Assembly: GCF_013085465.1 (NCBI RefSeq)
Contig: NZ_CP049838.1
Span: 9,238,001-9,302,000, forward strand
DNA: 64,000 nt
Reading direction: 5' to 3'
DNA from: Streptomyces asoensis
GTDB lineage: Bacteria > Actinomycetota > Actinomycetes > Streptomycetales > Streptomycetaceae
The notes under the pieces were generated by a model. That model ran no database searches and was not told the origin of the DNA. It saw only the letters and a list, made by a program, of their open reading frames with translations. A program made the position numbers and the translations under genes. The stretch's first letter is position 1; each line of letters begins with the position of its first letter. Positions 51,900 to 59,386 of the stretch are shown here, piece after piece.

Positions 51900-51913
51900 C
51901 CGCTTGGTAGAAC
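51891..51913 (+). promoter_or_regulatory. RecA-NDp/PafBC-type promoter of the STM4015-4011 cluster
   Basis: TTGTCAGTG (51891-51899), 8 bases, then TAGAAC (51908-51913). Only the last base of the -10 differs from the TAnnnT consensus. It lies 51 bases before the cluster's first ATG. Confidence 0.65.
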
Positions 51914-51963
51914 TGCGGACACATCACGGACCGCGCATCTTTTTTTCTCCCGGGAGCAGCCGC

Positions 51964-52923
51964 ATGACCGTCACCGACCACCTGCAAGCGCTGTACCGGC
52001 TGCCCGCCCACACCTTCCCGGGCCCCGGCGGCAGGACGGACGGACTGCCCGACCCGGAGGCCTTCGCCTGGCGCGTCACGAGCGACGTCTACGACGCCGA
52101 GGAGGACTGGACGAAGGCGTTCGCCCGTTTCTGCTCCGCCGTCGACACCACGCGCGTGAGGGCCCTGATCGTCGGCGCCTGGCAGGAGGCGTACGACACG
52201 GACGCCTCCGACGTCATCGAGGCGCTGGTGGCCGCCCGGGACCGGTTCCCCGCGCTGCGGGCGGTGTTCCTCGGCGACATGGTGGGGGAGGAGTGCGAGA
52301 TCTCCTGGATCAACCAGACCGATGTCACCCCGGTCCTGGCCGCGTTCCCCGCTCTGGAGGAGTTCGGTGTGCGCGGCGGATCCGGGCTCGTTTTCCCCGC
52401 CGTGAGTCACCGCGCGCTGCGCAAACTCGTGATCGAGACGGGCGGGCTGCCCGCGGAGGTCGTGCGCGGGGTCGGCGGCAGCGACCTGCCCGAGCTGGTC
52501 CACCTCGACCTGTGGCTCGGCACCCCCGAGTACGGCGGCGACAGCGAGGTCGCCGACCTGGAGCCGATCCTGTCCGGCGCCCGTCTGCCGAGCCTGCGGC
52601 ACCTCGCCCTGCGCAACAGCGAGATCCAGGACGCGGTGGCCGCGGCCGTCGCGTCCGCGCCCGTGGTGGCCCGTCTGGAGGTGCTGGACCTCTCCATGGG
52701 CGTGCTGACCGACGAGGGCGCGGCCGCCCTGCTCGGCGGCCAGCCGCTCACCCACCTCAAGAAGCTCGACCTGCACTACCACTACCTGAGCGAGTCCCTC
52801 CAGGAGCGCGTCCGACGGACCGTGGAGACCGCGGGCGTCGAGGTGGACCTCGACCGCGACGACGCCGAGGAGGACTCGGACGACGACGGCACGCCGTGGC
52901 GCTACGTCGCCGTCGGGGAGTGA
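51964..52923 (+). CDS. STM4015-family leucine-rich repeat protein
   Basis: This 319-residue repeat protein has LRR-type units LVHLDLWLG, LRHLALRNS, LEVLDLSMG and LKKLDLHYHYLSE, and an acidic C-terminus ending RYVAVGE. It is the first gene of a five-gene cluster known in Salmonella by the locus names STM4011 to STM4015. Repeat proteins of this shape usually bind protein or RNA partners, so it may present a substrate to the radical SAM enzymes (inference). The ATG follows GGGAGCAGCCGC. A T-rich run (51940-51946) lies in the leader. The stop overlaps the next gene's GTG. Confidence 0.87.
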   Translation: MTVTDHLQALYRLPAHTFPGPGGRTDGLPDPEAFAWRVTSDVYDAEEDWTKAFARFCSAVDTTRVRALIVGAWQEAYDTDASDVIEALVAARDRFPALRAVFLGDMVGEECEISWINQTDVTPVLAAFPALEEFGVRGGSGLVFPAVSHRALRKLVIETGGLPAEVVRGVGGSDLPELVHLDLWLGTPEYGGDSEVADLEPILSGARLPSLRHLALRNSEIQDAVAAAVASAPVVARLEVLDLSMGVLTDEGAAALLGGQPLTHLKKLDLHYHYLSESLQERVRRTVETAGVEVDLDRDDAEEDSDDDGTPWRYVAVGE

Positions 52924-54104
52924 GCACACCACCCATGGGTCACCGTCCCTCCTCCCTCGACGAGTTCGACGAGTTCCGCCCGGAGCGCGCGTCCGAGCCG
53001 CGCCTGGCGGTGGTCGGCAACCCGGAGAACCGTCGGGTCGCCCTCTTCGAGGACGCGGTACGCGCGGCCGGCCTGCCGGCCCCGCGTGTCGTGCCGTGGG
53101 CGGATGTACTGAGCGCCGGCGGCGCCGACTTCGCCGCCGAGGAGATCGTCCGCCTGGACTCACCCGGCGAGCACCCCGAGGTCGACCGGCTGCTGCGCGG
53201 TGCCACCGACCCGACGCGGGTCGAGGGCTCGGGCCGCTGGTACACCCGCTTCACCACCGCGGTACGCAGCCTGCGCGGCGGCGTCCGCCTCGACGACCCG
53301 GACGAGCTCGCGGTGCTGTTCGACAAGCGGCTCTGCCACGCCGTCCTCGACGAGGCGGGCGTCCCGGTGCCCGCCTCACCCACCTCGGGCCCGCAGGGCG
53401 CGCCGGTACGCGGCTGGGCCGACGTACGCGCGGCGATGCGCGAGCACCGGATGCCCCGGCTCTTCGTGAAACCGGCGCACGGATCGTCCGCCTCGGGCGT
53501 CCTCGCCGTCGAGTCGGGCGGCGGCGGCCGGATCAGGGCCACCACCTCCGTGGAACTCGCCGCCGACGGCGGCCTGTACAACTCCCTCAGGGTGCGCCGC
53601 TATGAACGCGAGCAGGACATCGCGGCCATCGTCGACGCGCTCGCCCCGGACGGACTGCACCTCGAGCGCTGGCTACCGAAGGCCTCCCAGGACGGCCGGG
53701 CCGCCGACCTCAGGGTCGTCGTCGTGGCCGGTCGCGCCACCCACGCGGTGGTCCGCACGAGCCGCTCGCCCCTGACCAACCTCCATCTCGGCGGCCGCCG
53801 AGGCGACCTGGACGCCGTCCGGGAGGCCGTCGAGGCGGCGGGCGGCCGCTGGACCGACCTGCTGGGCGTGTGCGAGCAGGCCGCGGCCTGCTTCCCGCGC
53901 ACCCTGTGCGTCGGTGTCGACCTGCTGCCGGCCATCGGCTGGCGCAGGGCCGCCGTCGGCGAGGTCAACGCCTTCGGCGACCTGCTGCCCCGGCTCACCG
54001 GACTCCCCGGCAGCGGCGCGGAGGGCCTCGACACCTATGCGACCCAAGTGGCCGCCGTCCTGGGTGACCTCGCCCGGTACAGAACAGGAACACCGCATGC
54101 CTGA
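52920..54104 (+). CDS. STM4014-family ATP-grasp-like protein
   Basis: This 394-residue protein begins with a preATP-grasp fold (RLAVVGNPENRRVALFEDA). It continues with RLFVKPAHGSSASGV, the lysine and glycine-rich loop that bind ATP, and a C-terminal GEVNAFGDLLP, the expected metal-ligand Glu and Asn. ATP-grasp enzymes join carboxylates to amines or thiols through acyl phosphates, so a peptide or amide bond may be made in this pathway. The GTG overlapping the previous stop as GTGA is taken as start; ATG 52935 is the alternative. The end overlaps the next gene by 8 bases. Confidence 0.85.
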   Translation: MSTPPMGHRPSSLDEFDEFRPERASEPRLAVVGNPENRRVALFEDAVRAAGLPAPRVVPWADVLSAGGADFAAEEIVRLDSPGEHPEVDRLLRGATDPTRVEGSGRWYTRFTTAVRSLRGGVRLDDPDELAVLFDKRLCHAVLDEAGVPVPASPTSGPQGAPVRGWADVRAAMREHRMPRLFVKPAHGSSASGVLAVESGGGGRIRATTSVELAADGGLYNSLRVRRYEREQDIAAIVDALAPDGLHLERWLPKASQDGRAADLRVVVVAGRATHAVVRTSRSPLTNLHLGGRRGDLDAVREAVEAAGGRWTDLLGVCEQAAACFPRTLCVGVDLLPAIGWRRAAVGEVNAFGDLLPRLTGLPGSGAEGLDTYATQVAAVLGDLARYRTGTPHA

Positions 54105-54939
54105 GCCCGACATGAACGAGGTGGTGGGCAGCCACGACCTCCTGCTCGTCACCCTCGACACACTCCGCCACGACGTCGCCGCCGAGCTGGCGGCCGCGGG
54201 CCGCATCCCGCACCTGGCCCGCCACCTGCCCGGCGGCCGCTGGGAGGAGCGGCACGCGCCGGGCAGCTTCACCTACGCCTCCCACCAGGCGATCTTCGCG
54301 GGCTTCCTGCCGACCCCGGCCGCCCCCGGACCGCATCCGCGCCTGTTCGCGGCGAGCTTCGCGGGCAGCGAGACCACCGCGGGCGGAACCTACGTCTACG
54401 ACTCCCCCGACCTCGTCTCGGGCCTCGCCAAGGACGGCTACCACACCGTGTGCATCGGGGGAGTGGGCTTCTTCAACAAGCAGGGCCCGCTGGGCTCGGT
54501 GCTGCCCGGCCTGTTCCACGAGTCCCACTGGGCACCGGAGTTCGGCGTCACCTCACCCGAGTCCTTCGAGAACCAGGTCGCCCACGCCGAGCGCGTCGTA
54601 CGCGGGCTCCCGCCCGAACAGCGGCTGTTCCTCTTCGTCAACGTGTCCGCCCTGCACCAGCCGAACTGGTTCCACCTGCCCGGCGCGACCCGCGAGACCG
54701 GCGACAGCCGGGAGGCGCACGCCGCCGCGCTGGAGTACGTGGACCGGCACATCGGGCGCCTGTTCGCCGCCGCGAGCAGCAGGCGCCGCTGCTTCGCGAT
54801 CGTCTGCTCCGACCACGGCACCGCCTACGGCGACGACGGCTACACCGGCCACCGCCTCGGCCACGAGTCCGTGTGGACCGTGCCGTACGCCCACTTCTTC
54901 CTCGACCCCGCACCCCGTCCGACGGAGGCCGGCCGATGA
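54097..54939 (+). CDS. STM4013-family hydrolase (phosphatase/sulfatase fold)
   Basis: This 280-residue protein has the N-terminal metal/nucleophile motif of the alkaline phosphatase superfamily (LLLVTLDTLRHD, Asp21 and Thr22) and a distal metal-binding CSDHGTAYGDDGYTGHRLGHE near 235-260. The core is short for a sulfatase, with no Cys for formylglycine at the nucleophile, so Thr22 is the likely nucleophile. It could remove phosphate or sulphate or act as a phosphodiesterase in the pathway. The ATG follows AGGAACACC. Its stop overlaps the next ATG. Confidence 0.85.
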   Translation: MPEPDMNEVVGSHDLLLVTLDTLRHDVAAELAAAGRIPHLARHLPGGRWEERHAPGSFTYASHQAIFAGFLPTPAAPGPHPRLFAASFAGSETTAGGTYVYDSPDLVSGLAKDGYHTVCIGGVGFFNKQGPLGSVLPGLFHESHWAPEFGVTSPESFENQVAHAERVVRGLPPEQRLFLFVNVSALHQPNWFHLPGATRETGDSREAHAAALEYVDRHIGRLFAAASSRRRCFAIVCSDHGTAYGDDGYTGHRLGHESVWTVPYAHFFLDPAPRPTEAGR

Positions 54940-56300
54940 CCACCGCCGAGCCGGTCACCCGTACCAGCCCTTACCAGCACTACGTCTACGCCTACCCGCA
55001 CAAGACGGCCTACCGCCGGCTTCCCGACCGCCCGTCCCTGAAGGCCCTCTGGGCGGCGGAGCCCAAGGACACGCTCTCCCTCTACCTGCACATACCCTTC
55101 TGCGAGGTCCGCTGCGGCTTCTGCAACCTCTTCACCCGCATCGGCGCCCCCGACGGACTGACCGGCGCCTACCTGGACGCCCTGGAACGGCAGGCGGCCG
55201 CCGTACGGGAGGCACTGGGGGAGACGGACGACGTCCGCTTCGCCACAGCCGCCTTCGGCGGCGGCACCCCCACCTTCCTCACCGCCGCCGAGCTGGACCG
55301 GCTCTGCGACATCGCCGAGCACCGCATGGGCGCCGACCTCCGCGCGGTCCCGCTGTCGGTCGAGGCCTCGCCCGCCACGGCCACCGCCGACCGCCTCGCC
55401 GTCCTGGCCGCCCGGGGCACCACCCGACTGAGCCTGGGCGTCCAGAGCTTCGTCGACTCCGAGGCCAGGGCCGCCGTCCGCCCGCAGCGCCGCGCCGAGG
55501 TCGAGGCGGCTCTCACCCGCGTCCGCGACACCGTCATCCCGGTCCTCAACATCGACCTCATCTACGGCATCGACGGCCAGACCGAGCAGAGCTGGCGGCA
55601 CTCCCTGGACGCGGCCCTGGCCTGGCGGCCCGAGGAGCTCTACCTCTACCCGCTCTACGTCCGTCCCCTGACCGGCCTCGACCGCCGCGGCGGCGCCCCG
55701 GGAGCGGCCGCGGGCCCCGACCCGGCCTGGGACGAGCAGCGGCTGCGGCTGTACCGCGCGGGCCGCGACCACCTCCTCGCGCACGGCTACACCCAGCAGT
55801 CCATGCGCATGTTCCGCCGCACCGACGCACCGCCGCAGGGCACGGACGACTACGCCTGCCAGACCGACGGCATGATCGGCCTCGGCTGCGGCGCCCGCTC
55901 CTACACGGCCGGCCTGCACTACTCCTTCGACTACGCCGTCGGCATGCACCAGATCCGGGGCATCATCGACGACTACGTCGCCACCGACGCGTCCGACTTC
56001 GCCCACGCCGAGGTCGGCCACCCCATGAACCCCGAGGAGGCGCGCCGCCGCCACCTCCTCCAGTCGCTCCTCCAGGCCGAGGGCCTGCGCCTCGCCGACT
56101 ACCGGGCCCGCTTCGGCGGGGCGCCCGCCGACGACTTCGGCCCCGAACTCGAAGGGTTCGCCGACCGCGGCTGGCTGACCGACGCGGACCCGACGACCCT
56201 CAGGCTCACCCCCGAAGGCCTCGCCCACTCCGACGCCATCGGCCCCGAGCTGTTCTCCCCGGCCGTCCGGGCCGCCATGACCGCCTACGAGCGGAAGTGA
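54936..56300 (+). CDS. STM4012-family radical SAM protein (HemN/HemW-like)
   Basis: This 454-residue enzyme has the 4Fe-4S site CEVRCGFC (Cys56, Cys60, Cys63), the FGGGTPTFL motif typical of coproporphyrinogen-oxidase-like enzymes, LSLGVQSF and the C-terminal HemN-type domain with TDGMIGLGCGARSYT. It generates a 5'-deoxyadenosyl radical. Within this conserved cluster it probably modifies an unknown substrate and is not the haem-pathway enzyme. The start ATG overlaps the hydrolase stop as ATGA. A second radical SAM gene follows after 10 bases. Confidence 0.9.
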   Translation: MTTAEPVTRTSPYQHYVYAYPHKTAYRRLPDRPSLKALWAAEPKDTLSLYLHIPFCEVRCGFCNLFTRIGAPDGLTGAYLDALERQAAAVREALGETDDVRFATAAFGGGTPTFLTAAELDRLCDIAEHRMGADLRAVPLSVEASPATATADRLAVLAARGTTRLSLGVQSFVDSEARAAVRPQRRAEVEAALTRVRDTVIPVLNIDLIYGIDGQTEQSWRHSLDAALAWRPEELYLYPLYVRPLTGLDRRGGAPGAAAGPDPAWDEQRLRLYRAGRDHLLAHGYTQQSMRMFRRTDAPPQGTDDYACQTDGMIGLGCGARSYTAGLHYSFDYAVGMHQIRGIIDDYVATDASDFAHAEVGHPMNPEEARRRHLLQSLLQAEGLRLADYRARFGGAPADDFGPELEGFADRGWLTDADPTTLRLTPEGLAHSDAIGPELFSPAVRAAMTAYERK

Positions 56301-56310
56301 CCCGGCCGCC

Positions 56311-57228
56311 ATGGATCTGACCCTGCTCTACCGCGGCCCGCTCGCCTCCTGCGACTACGACTGCCCCTACTGCCCGTTCGCCAAGCGGCGCGACAGCACG
56401 GAACAACTGCGCGCCGACCGGGCCGCCCTCGAACGGTTCGCGCAGTGGGCCGCGGCCCGCACCGACGACCGGCTCTCCCTCCTCTTCACCCCGTGGGGCG
56501 AGGGGCTGGTCCGCTCCTGGTACCGGCGCACCCTCGCCGACCTCTCCCACCTCCCGCACATCCGCCGGGTCGCCATCCAGACCAACCTCAGCTGCCGCAC
56601 CGACTGGCTCGCCGAGGCCGATCCCGACACCCTGGCCCTGTGGTGCACGTACCACCCGGGCCAGACGCCGTACGACCGCTTCCTCGGCAAGTGCCGCGAA
56701 CTGTCGGAGCGGGGCATCCGCTTCAGCGTCGGCGTCGTCGGACTGCCCGAGCACCTCGACGCGGCCCGCCGGCTGCGCGCCGACCTGCCCCCGCACGTCT
56801 ATCTGTGGATCAACGCCGCCGAGGGCCACACCTACGAGGACGCCGAGGCCGACCGGTGGACCGCCCTCGACCCGCTCTTCCCGTACAGCCGCCACCCGCA
56901 CACCAGCGCCGGCCTGCCCTGCCGCACCGGCGACTCGGTGATCTCGGTCGACGGCGAGGGCACCGTGCGGCGCTGCCACTTCGTCCGCGCGGAACTCGGC
57001 AACCTCTACGACGGCTCGTACCGCGCCGCCCTGCGCCCCCGCCCCTGCCCGCTCGCCGTCTGCGACTGCCACATCGGCTATGTCCACCTCGAGACCCTGC
57101 CGCTGTACGACGTCTTCGCGGGCGGGGTCCTGGAGCGGATCCCGGCCCCCGCCCCCGCACAGCACTCCGCCCGCATCACGACGATCGCGATGCGGGCGGA
57201 GACGACGGGCCAGGAGGACGTGGACTGA
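56311..57228 (+). CDS. STM4011-family radical SAM protein
   Basis: This 305-residue enzyme has an N-terminal CDYDCPYC site (Cys14, Cys18, Cys21) and a C-terminal Cys-rich part (CRTGDS, RRCHFVR, CPLAVCDCHIGY) that could hold an auxiliary iron-sulphur cluster, as in SPASM/Twitch enzymes acting on peptides. It closes the five-gene operon and ends 6 bases from the convergent GH30 gene. Two radical SAM enzymes with an ATP-grasp suggest synthesis or tailoring of a small molecule or peptide. The substrate is unknown. Confidence 0.9.
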   Translation: MDLTLLYRGPLASCDYDCPYCPFAKRRDSTEQLRADRAALERFAQWAAARTDDRLSLLFTPWGEGLVRSWYRRTLADLSHLPHIRRVAIQTNLSCRTDWLAEADPDTLALWCTYHPGQTPYDRFLGKCRELSERGIRFSVGVVGLPEHLDAARRLRADLPPHVYLWINAAEGHTYEDAEADRWTALDPLFPYSRHPHTSAGLPCRTGDSVISVDGEGTVRRCHFVRAELGNLYDGSYRAALRPRPCPLAVCDCHIGYVHLETLPLYDVFAGGVLERIPAPAPAQHSARITTIAMRAETTGQEDVD

Positions 57229-57234
57229 CAGGAG

Positions 57235-59262
57235 CTACGGAGTCACGTCCGTGACCCTCCAGCGCTGGTTGGAACCGGAGTTGGCCTGCCAGGTCGTGAC
57301 GGCCGCGCCCTCGTTGGTCGCCTGGCCGCCGACCTCGAGGAGGCGTCCGGTGGCCACATTGACCAGGGTCCAGGTCCCGTCGCCGGTGGTGGACATGATC
57401 CACTCGGTGGCCGGGTCACGCTTGCCGGTGTCGGGTTCGACCACCGGCACGTTGTCGCGGACGGCGAGGCGCTCGCCCTCGGCCGGGTTGGCGAAGACGT
57501 AGTGCTGGCGGGCGCCCGTCTTGCCGTACCGGGCGTCCAGCTGCCACTGCTGCGCGGTGGTGCCGTTGGCCGAGCCGATGACCAGGTTCGTACCGTTGGC
57601 CCCGACGGTGACCGCCTTGCCGCTCTGCACGCCGGTCAGCGTGTAGGAGTGGCCCTTGCTGAACAGCCCCGCGTTCTTCGCGACGCCGGAGACGCCCTTG
57701 ACGGCGAAGGAGGTCACGGACTGGGCGGGGACGGTGTAGGTGGCCCTGCCGTCGACGACCTTGACCGGGGCCTGCTGCTTGAGCTTGCCGTCGGCGCTGG
57801 TCACCGTGGGCGTGACGGTCGCGCTGCCCTTGACGCTGCGGAACTTGGACAGGTCGATGGTGACCGTACGGGCCTCGGTGGTGCTGTTGACGTGGACGAC
57901 CGAGGCGCCCTTGCCGTCCTGGGTCACGGCGGCGGCGCTGGAGGTGTCGTCCACCTTGATCAGCTTGTCGCCGGGCTTGATGAAGTGCGTGAAGTTCCGG
58001 GCCGTGTCGAACTTGGTGTTGGTGTAGATCGGGCAGGACTGGAGGGTGTCCGCGCTGGTGCAGCTGAACGGGAGCTGGATGGAGCCCCAGTTGCCGCCCT
58101 TCGCGGACTCACCGCCCGGCTTCATGTTGTCGTAGTCCTCGACCGGCTGCCAGAACACCCAGGCGGTGGGCTCCAGTTCACGCAGGTCGTTCACCATCTG
58201 CTGGGCGAGCCCGAGGCCCGGACGCATGTCCGTGAAGCTCTGCCCGTCGCCCCAGTCGCCCTCGACCTCGCTCATCCACAGCGGCTTGTCGGCGGCCTTG
58301 GCGAGGTCGCGCACGGTGGTGCGCTGCCCGGTGCCGTAGGTGTGGACGTTCATCTGGTCGACGAGGTCCTTGGAGGCCTGCGAGTAGGAGTTCCAGTTCG
58401 TCGCGAAGATGGACGGGTTGGTCTCGTCCATCGCCGAGATCTGCGCCTTCGTCTTCGCCTTCTTCAGCGCGGGCGCCAGCGCGGCGAGCACCTTCTGCTG
58501 GAGCTCGGGGCCGATGTGGGCGCCCTCCTGGCGGCCGCCGACGGGCTGACCGTTCGCGTCGAGCCGGGTGCCCCAGTAACCGGTGTTGGGCTCGTTGAAC
58601 GGGTCGACGGTGTCGACCTTGATGCCCTCGGCCTTCTCCAGCCGCTTGGTCGCGCCCGCCACGTAGGCGGCGAAGTCGTCGACGGAGTCGGCCTTCAGCT
58701 GGTCGGTGTTGGCGTTGAAGCCGCCGGAAACGTAACCGCTCTCGGTCATGAACCACGGCGGGGAGTTGCTGAACGTCTCCCAGTGGGTGATGTCCTTCTT
58801 GATGCGGTCCACCCACCAGCGCTGGGTGGCGTCGGCGTCCTTGTTCCAGTCGGCCGGGTCGTCCGCGCTCCACCAGTCGGTGTCCTCGCGGGTGGTGCCC
58901 TCGGGCGCCTTCCACCAGCCCTCGACGGCACCGCCGGCCCGCAGATAGTCCGTGACGTCCGGGGCGTTGCCGCCGCCGATGTTGTACCGGGCGATGTTCA
59001 GCGCGAGGCCGTCGTCGCCGAAGAGCAACTTGGCGAGCTTCTCGCGGATCGCCGGGGGATAGTCCCCGGTGGCATTGGCGAACCAGACCAGGCTGGTGCC
59101 CCAGCCCTCGAACTTCTGCTGCTGGTACGACGGATCCGGCGTCACGGTGACGGCGGCCTCGGCGTGCGCCTGCACGGGGACGCTGAGGAGGGCGGCCCCG
59201 GTGGCCAGCGCGGTGAGTGCGGCGGCCCCGAGGTTCCGTCTGCTGCGGGTACGGCGTGCCAT
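57235..59262 (-). CDS. Secreted GH30 glycosidase with ricin-type domain (endo-beta-1,6-galactanase type)
   Basis: This 675-residue exported enzyme has a signal peptide ending VQAHAEA (about residue 36), a GH30 barrel with side beta-sandwich (about 40-520) and a C-terminal ricin-like beta-trefoil (about 535-675) with repeated W-containing QW-type motifs. The acid/base is Glu224 in DPFNEP; the nucleophile is probably in WMSEVEGDWG. The sequence type resembles endo-beta-1,6-galactanases of Streptomyces, which cut arabinogalactan side chains. The ATG at 59262 follows GGGAG. It is downstream of GH42 and ABC importer genes in the same direction. Confidence 0.88.
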   Translation of the reverse strand: MARRTRSRRNLGAAALTALATGAALLSVPVQAHAEAAVTVTPDPSYQQQKFEGWGTSLVWFANATGDYPPAIREKLAKLLFGDDGLALNIARYNIGGGNAPDVTDYLRAGGAVEGWWKAPEGTTREDTDWWSADDPADWNKDADATQRWWVDRIKKDITHWETFSNSPPWFMTESGYVSGGFNANTDQLKADSVDDFAAYVAGATKRLEKAEGIKVDTVDPFNEPNTGYWGTRLDANGQPVGGRQEGAHIGPELQQKVLAALAPALKKAKTKAQISAMDETNPSIFATNWNSYSQASKDLVDQMNVHTYGTGQRTTVRDLAKAADKPLWMSEVEGDWGDGQSFTDMRPGLGLAQQMVNDLRELEPTAWVFWQPVEDYDNMKPGGESAKGGNWGSIQLPFSCTSADTLQSCPIYTNTKFDTARNFTHFIKPGDKLIKVDDTSSAAAVTQDGKGASVVHVNSTTEARTVTIDLSKFRSVKGSATVTPTVTSADGKLKQQAPVKVVDGRATYTVPAQSVTSFAVKGVSGVAKNAGLFSKGHSYTLTGVQSGKAVTVGANGTNLVIGSANGTTAQQWQLDARYGKTGARQHYVFANPAEGERLAVRDNVPVVEPDTGKRDPATEWIMSTTGDGTWTLVNVATGRLLEVGGQATNEGAAVTTWQANSGSNQRWRVTDVTP

Positions 59263-59298
59263 CTGTGCTCCCAACTGCGGTGCGGTCGCTGTGGTGGG

Positions 59299-59325
59299 CC
59301 CCTCCTGCCGCGCGGACAGGAGGGG
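59299..59325 (-). terminator. Hairpin between GH42 and GH30 genes
   Basis: Perfect 9-bp stem CCCCTCCTG / CAGGAGGGG with a 9-base loop, 37 bases upstream of the GH30 start. A second weaker stem (59331-59339 with 59351-59359) precedes it. Either may terminate or attenuate the operon transcript before GH30. Confidence 0.55.
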
Positions 59326-59386
59326 ATGGCCCTCGGTACGGGTGCGTGCCGTGCCGAGGAGTCGTGGGTGGTGCGGGTGTGTGACG

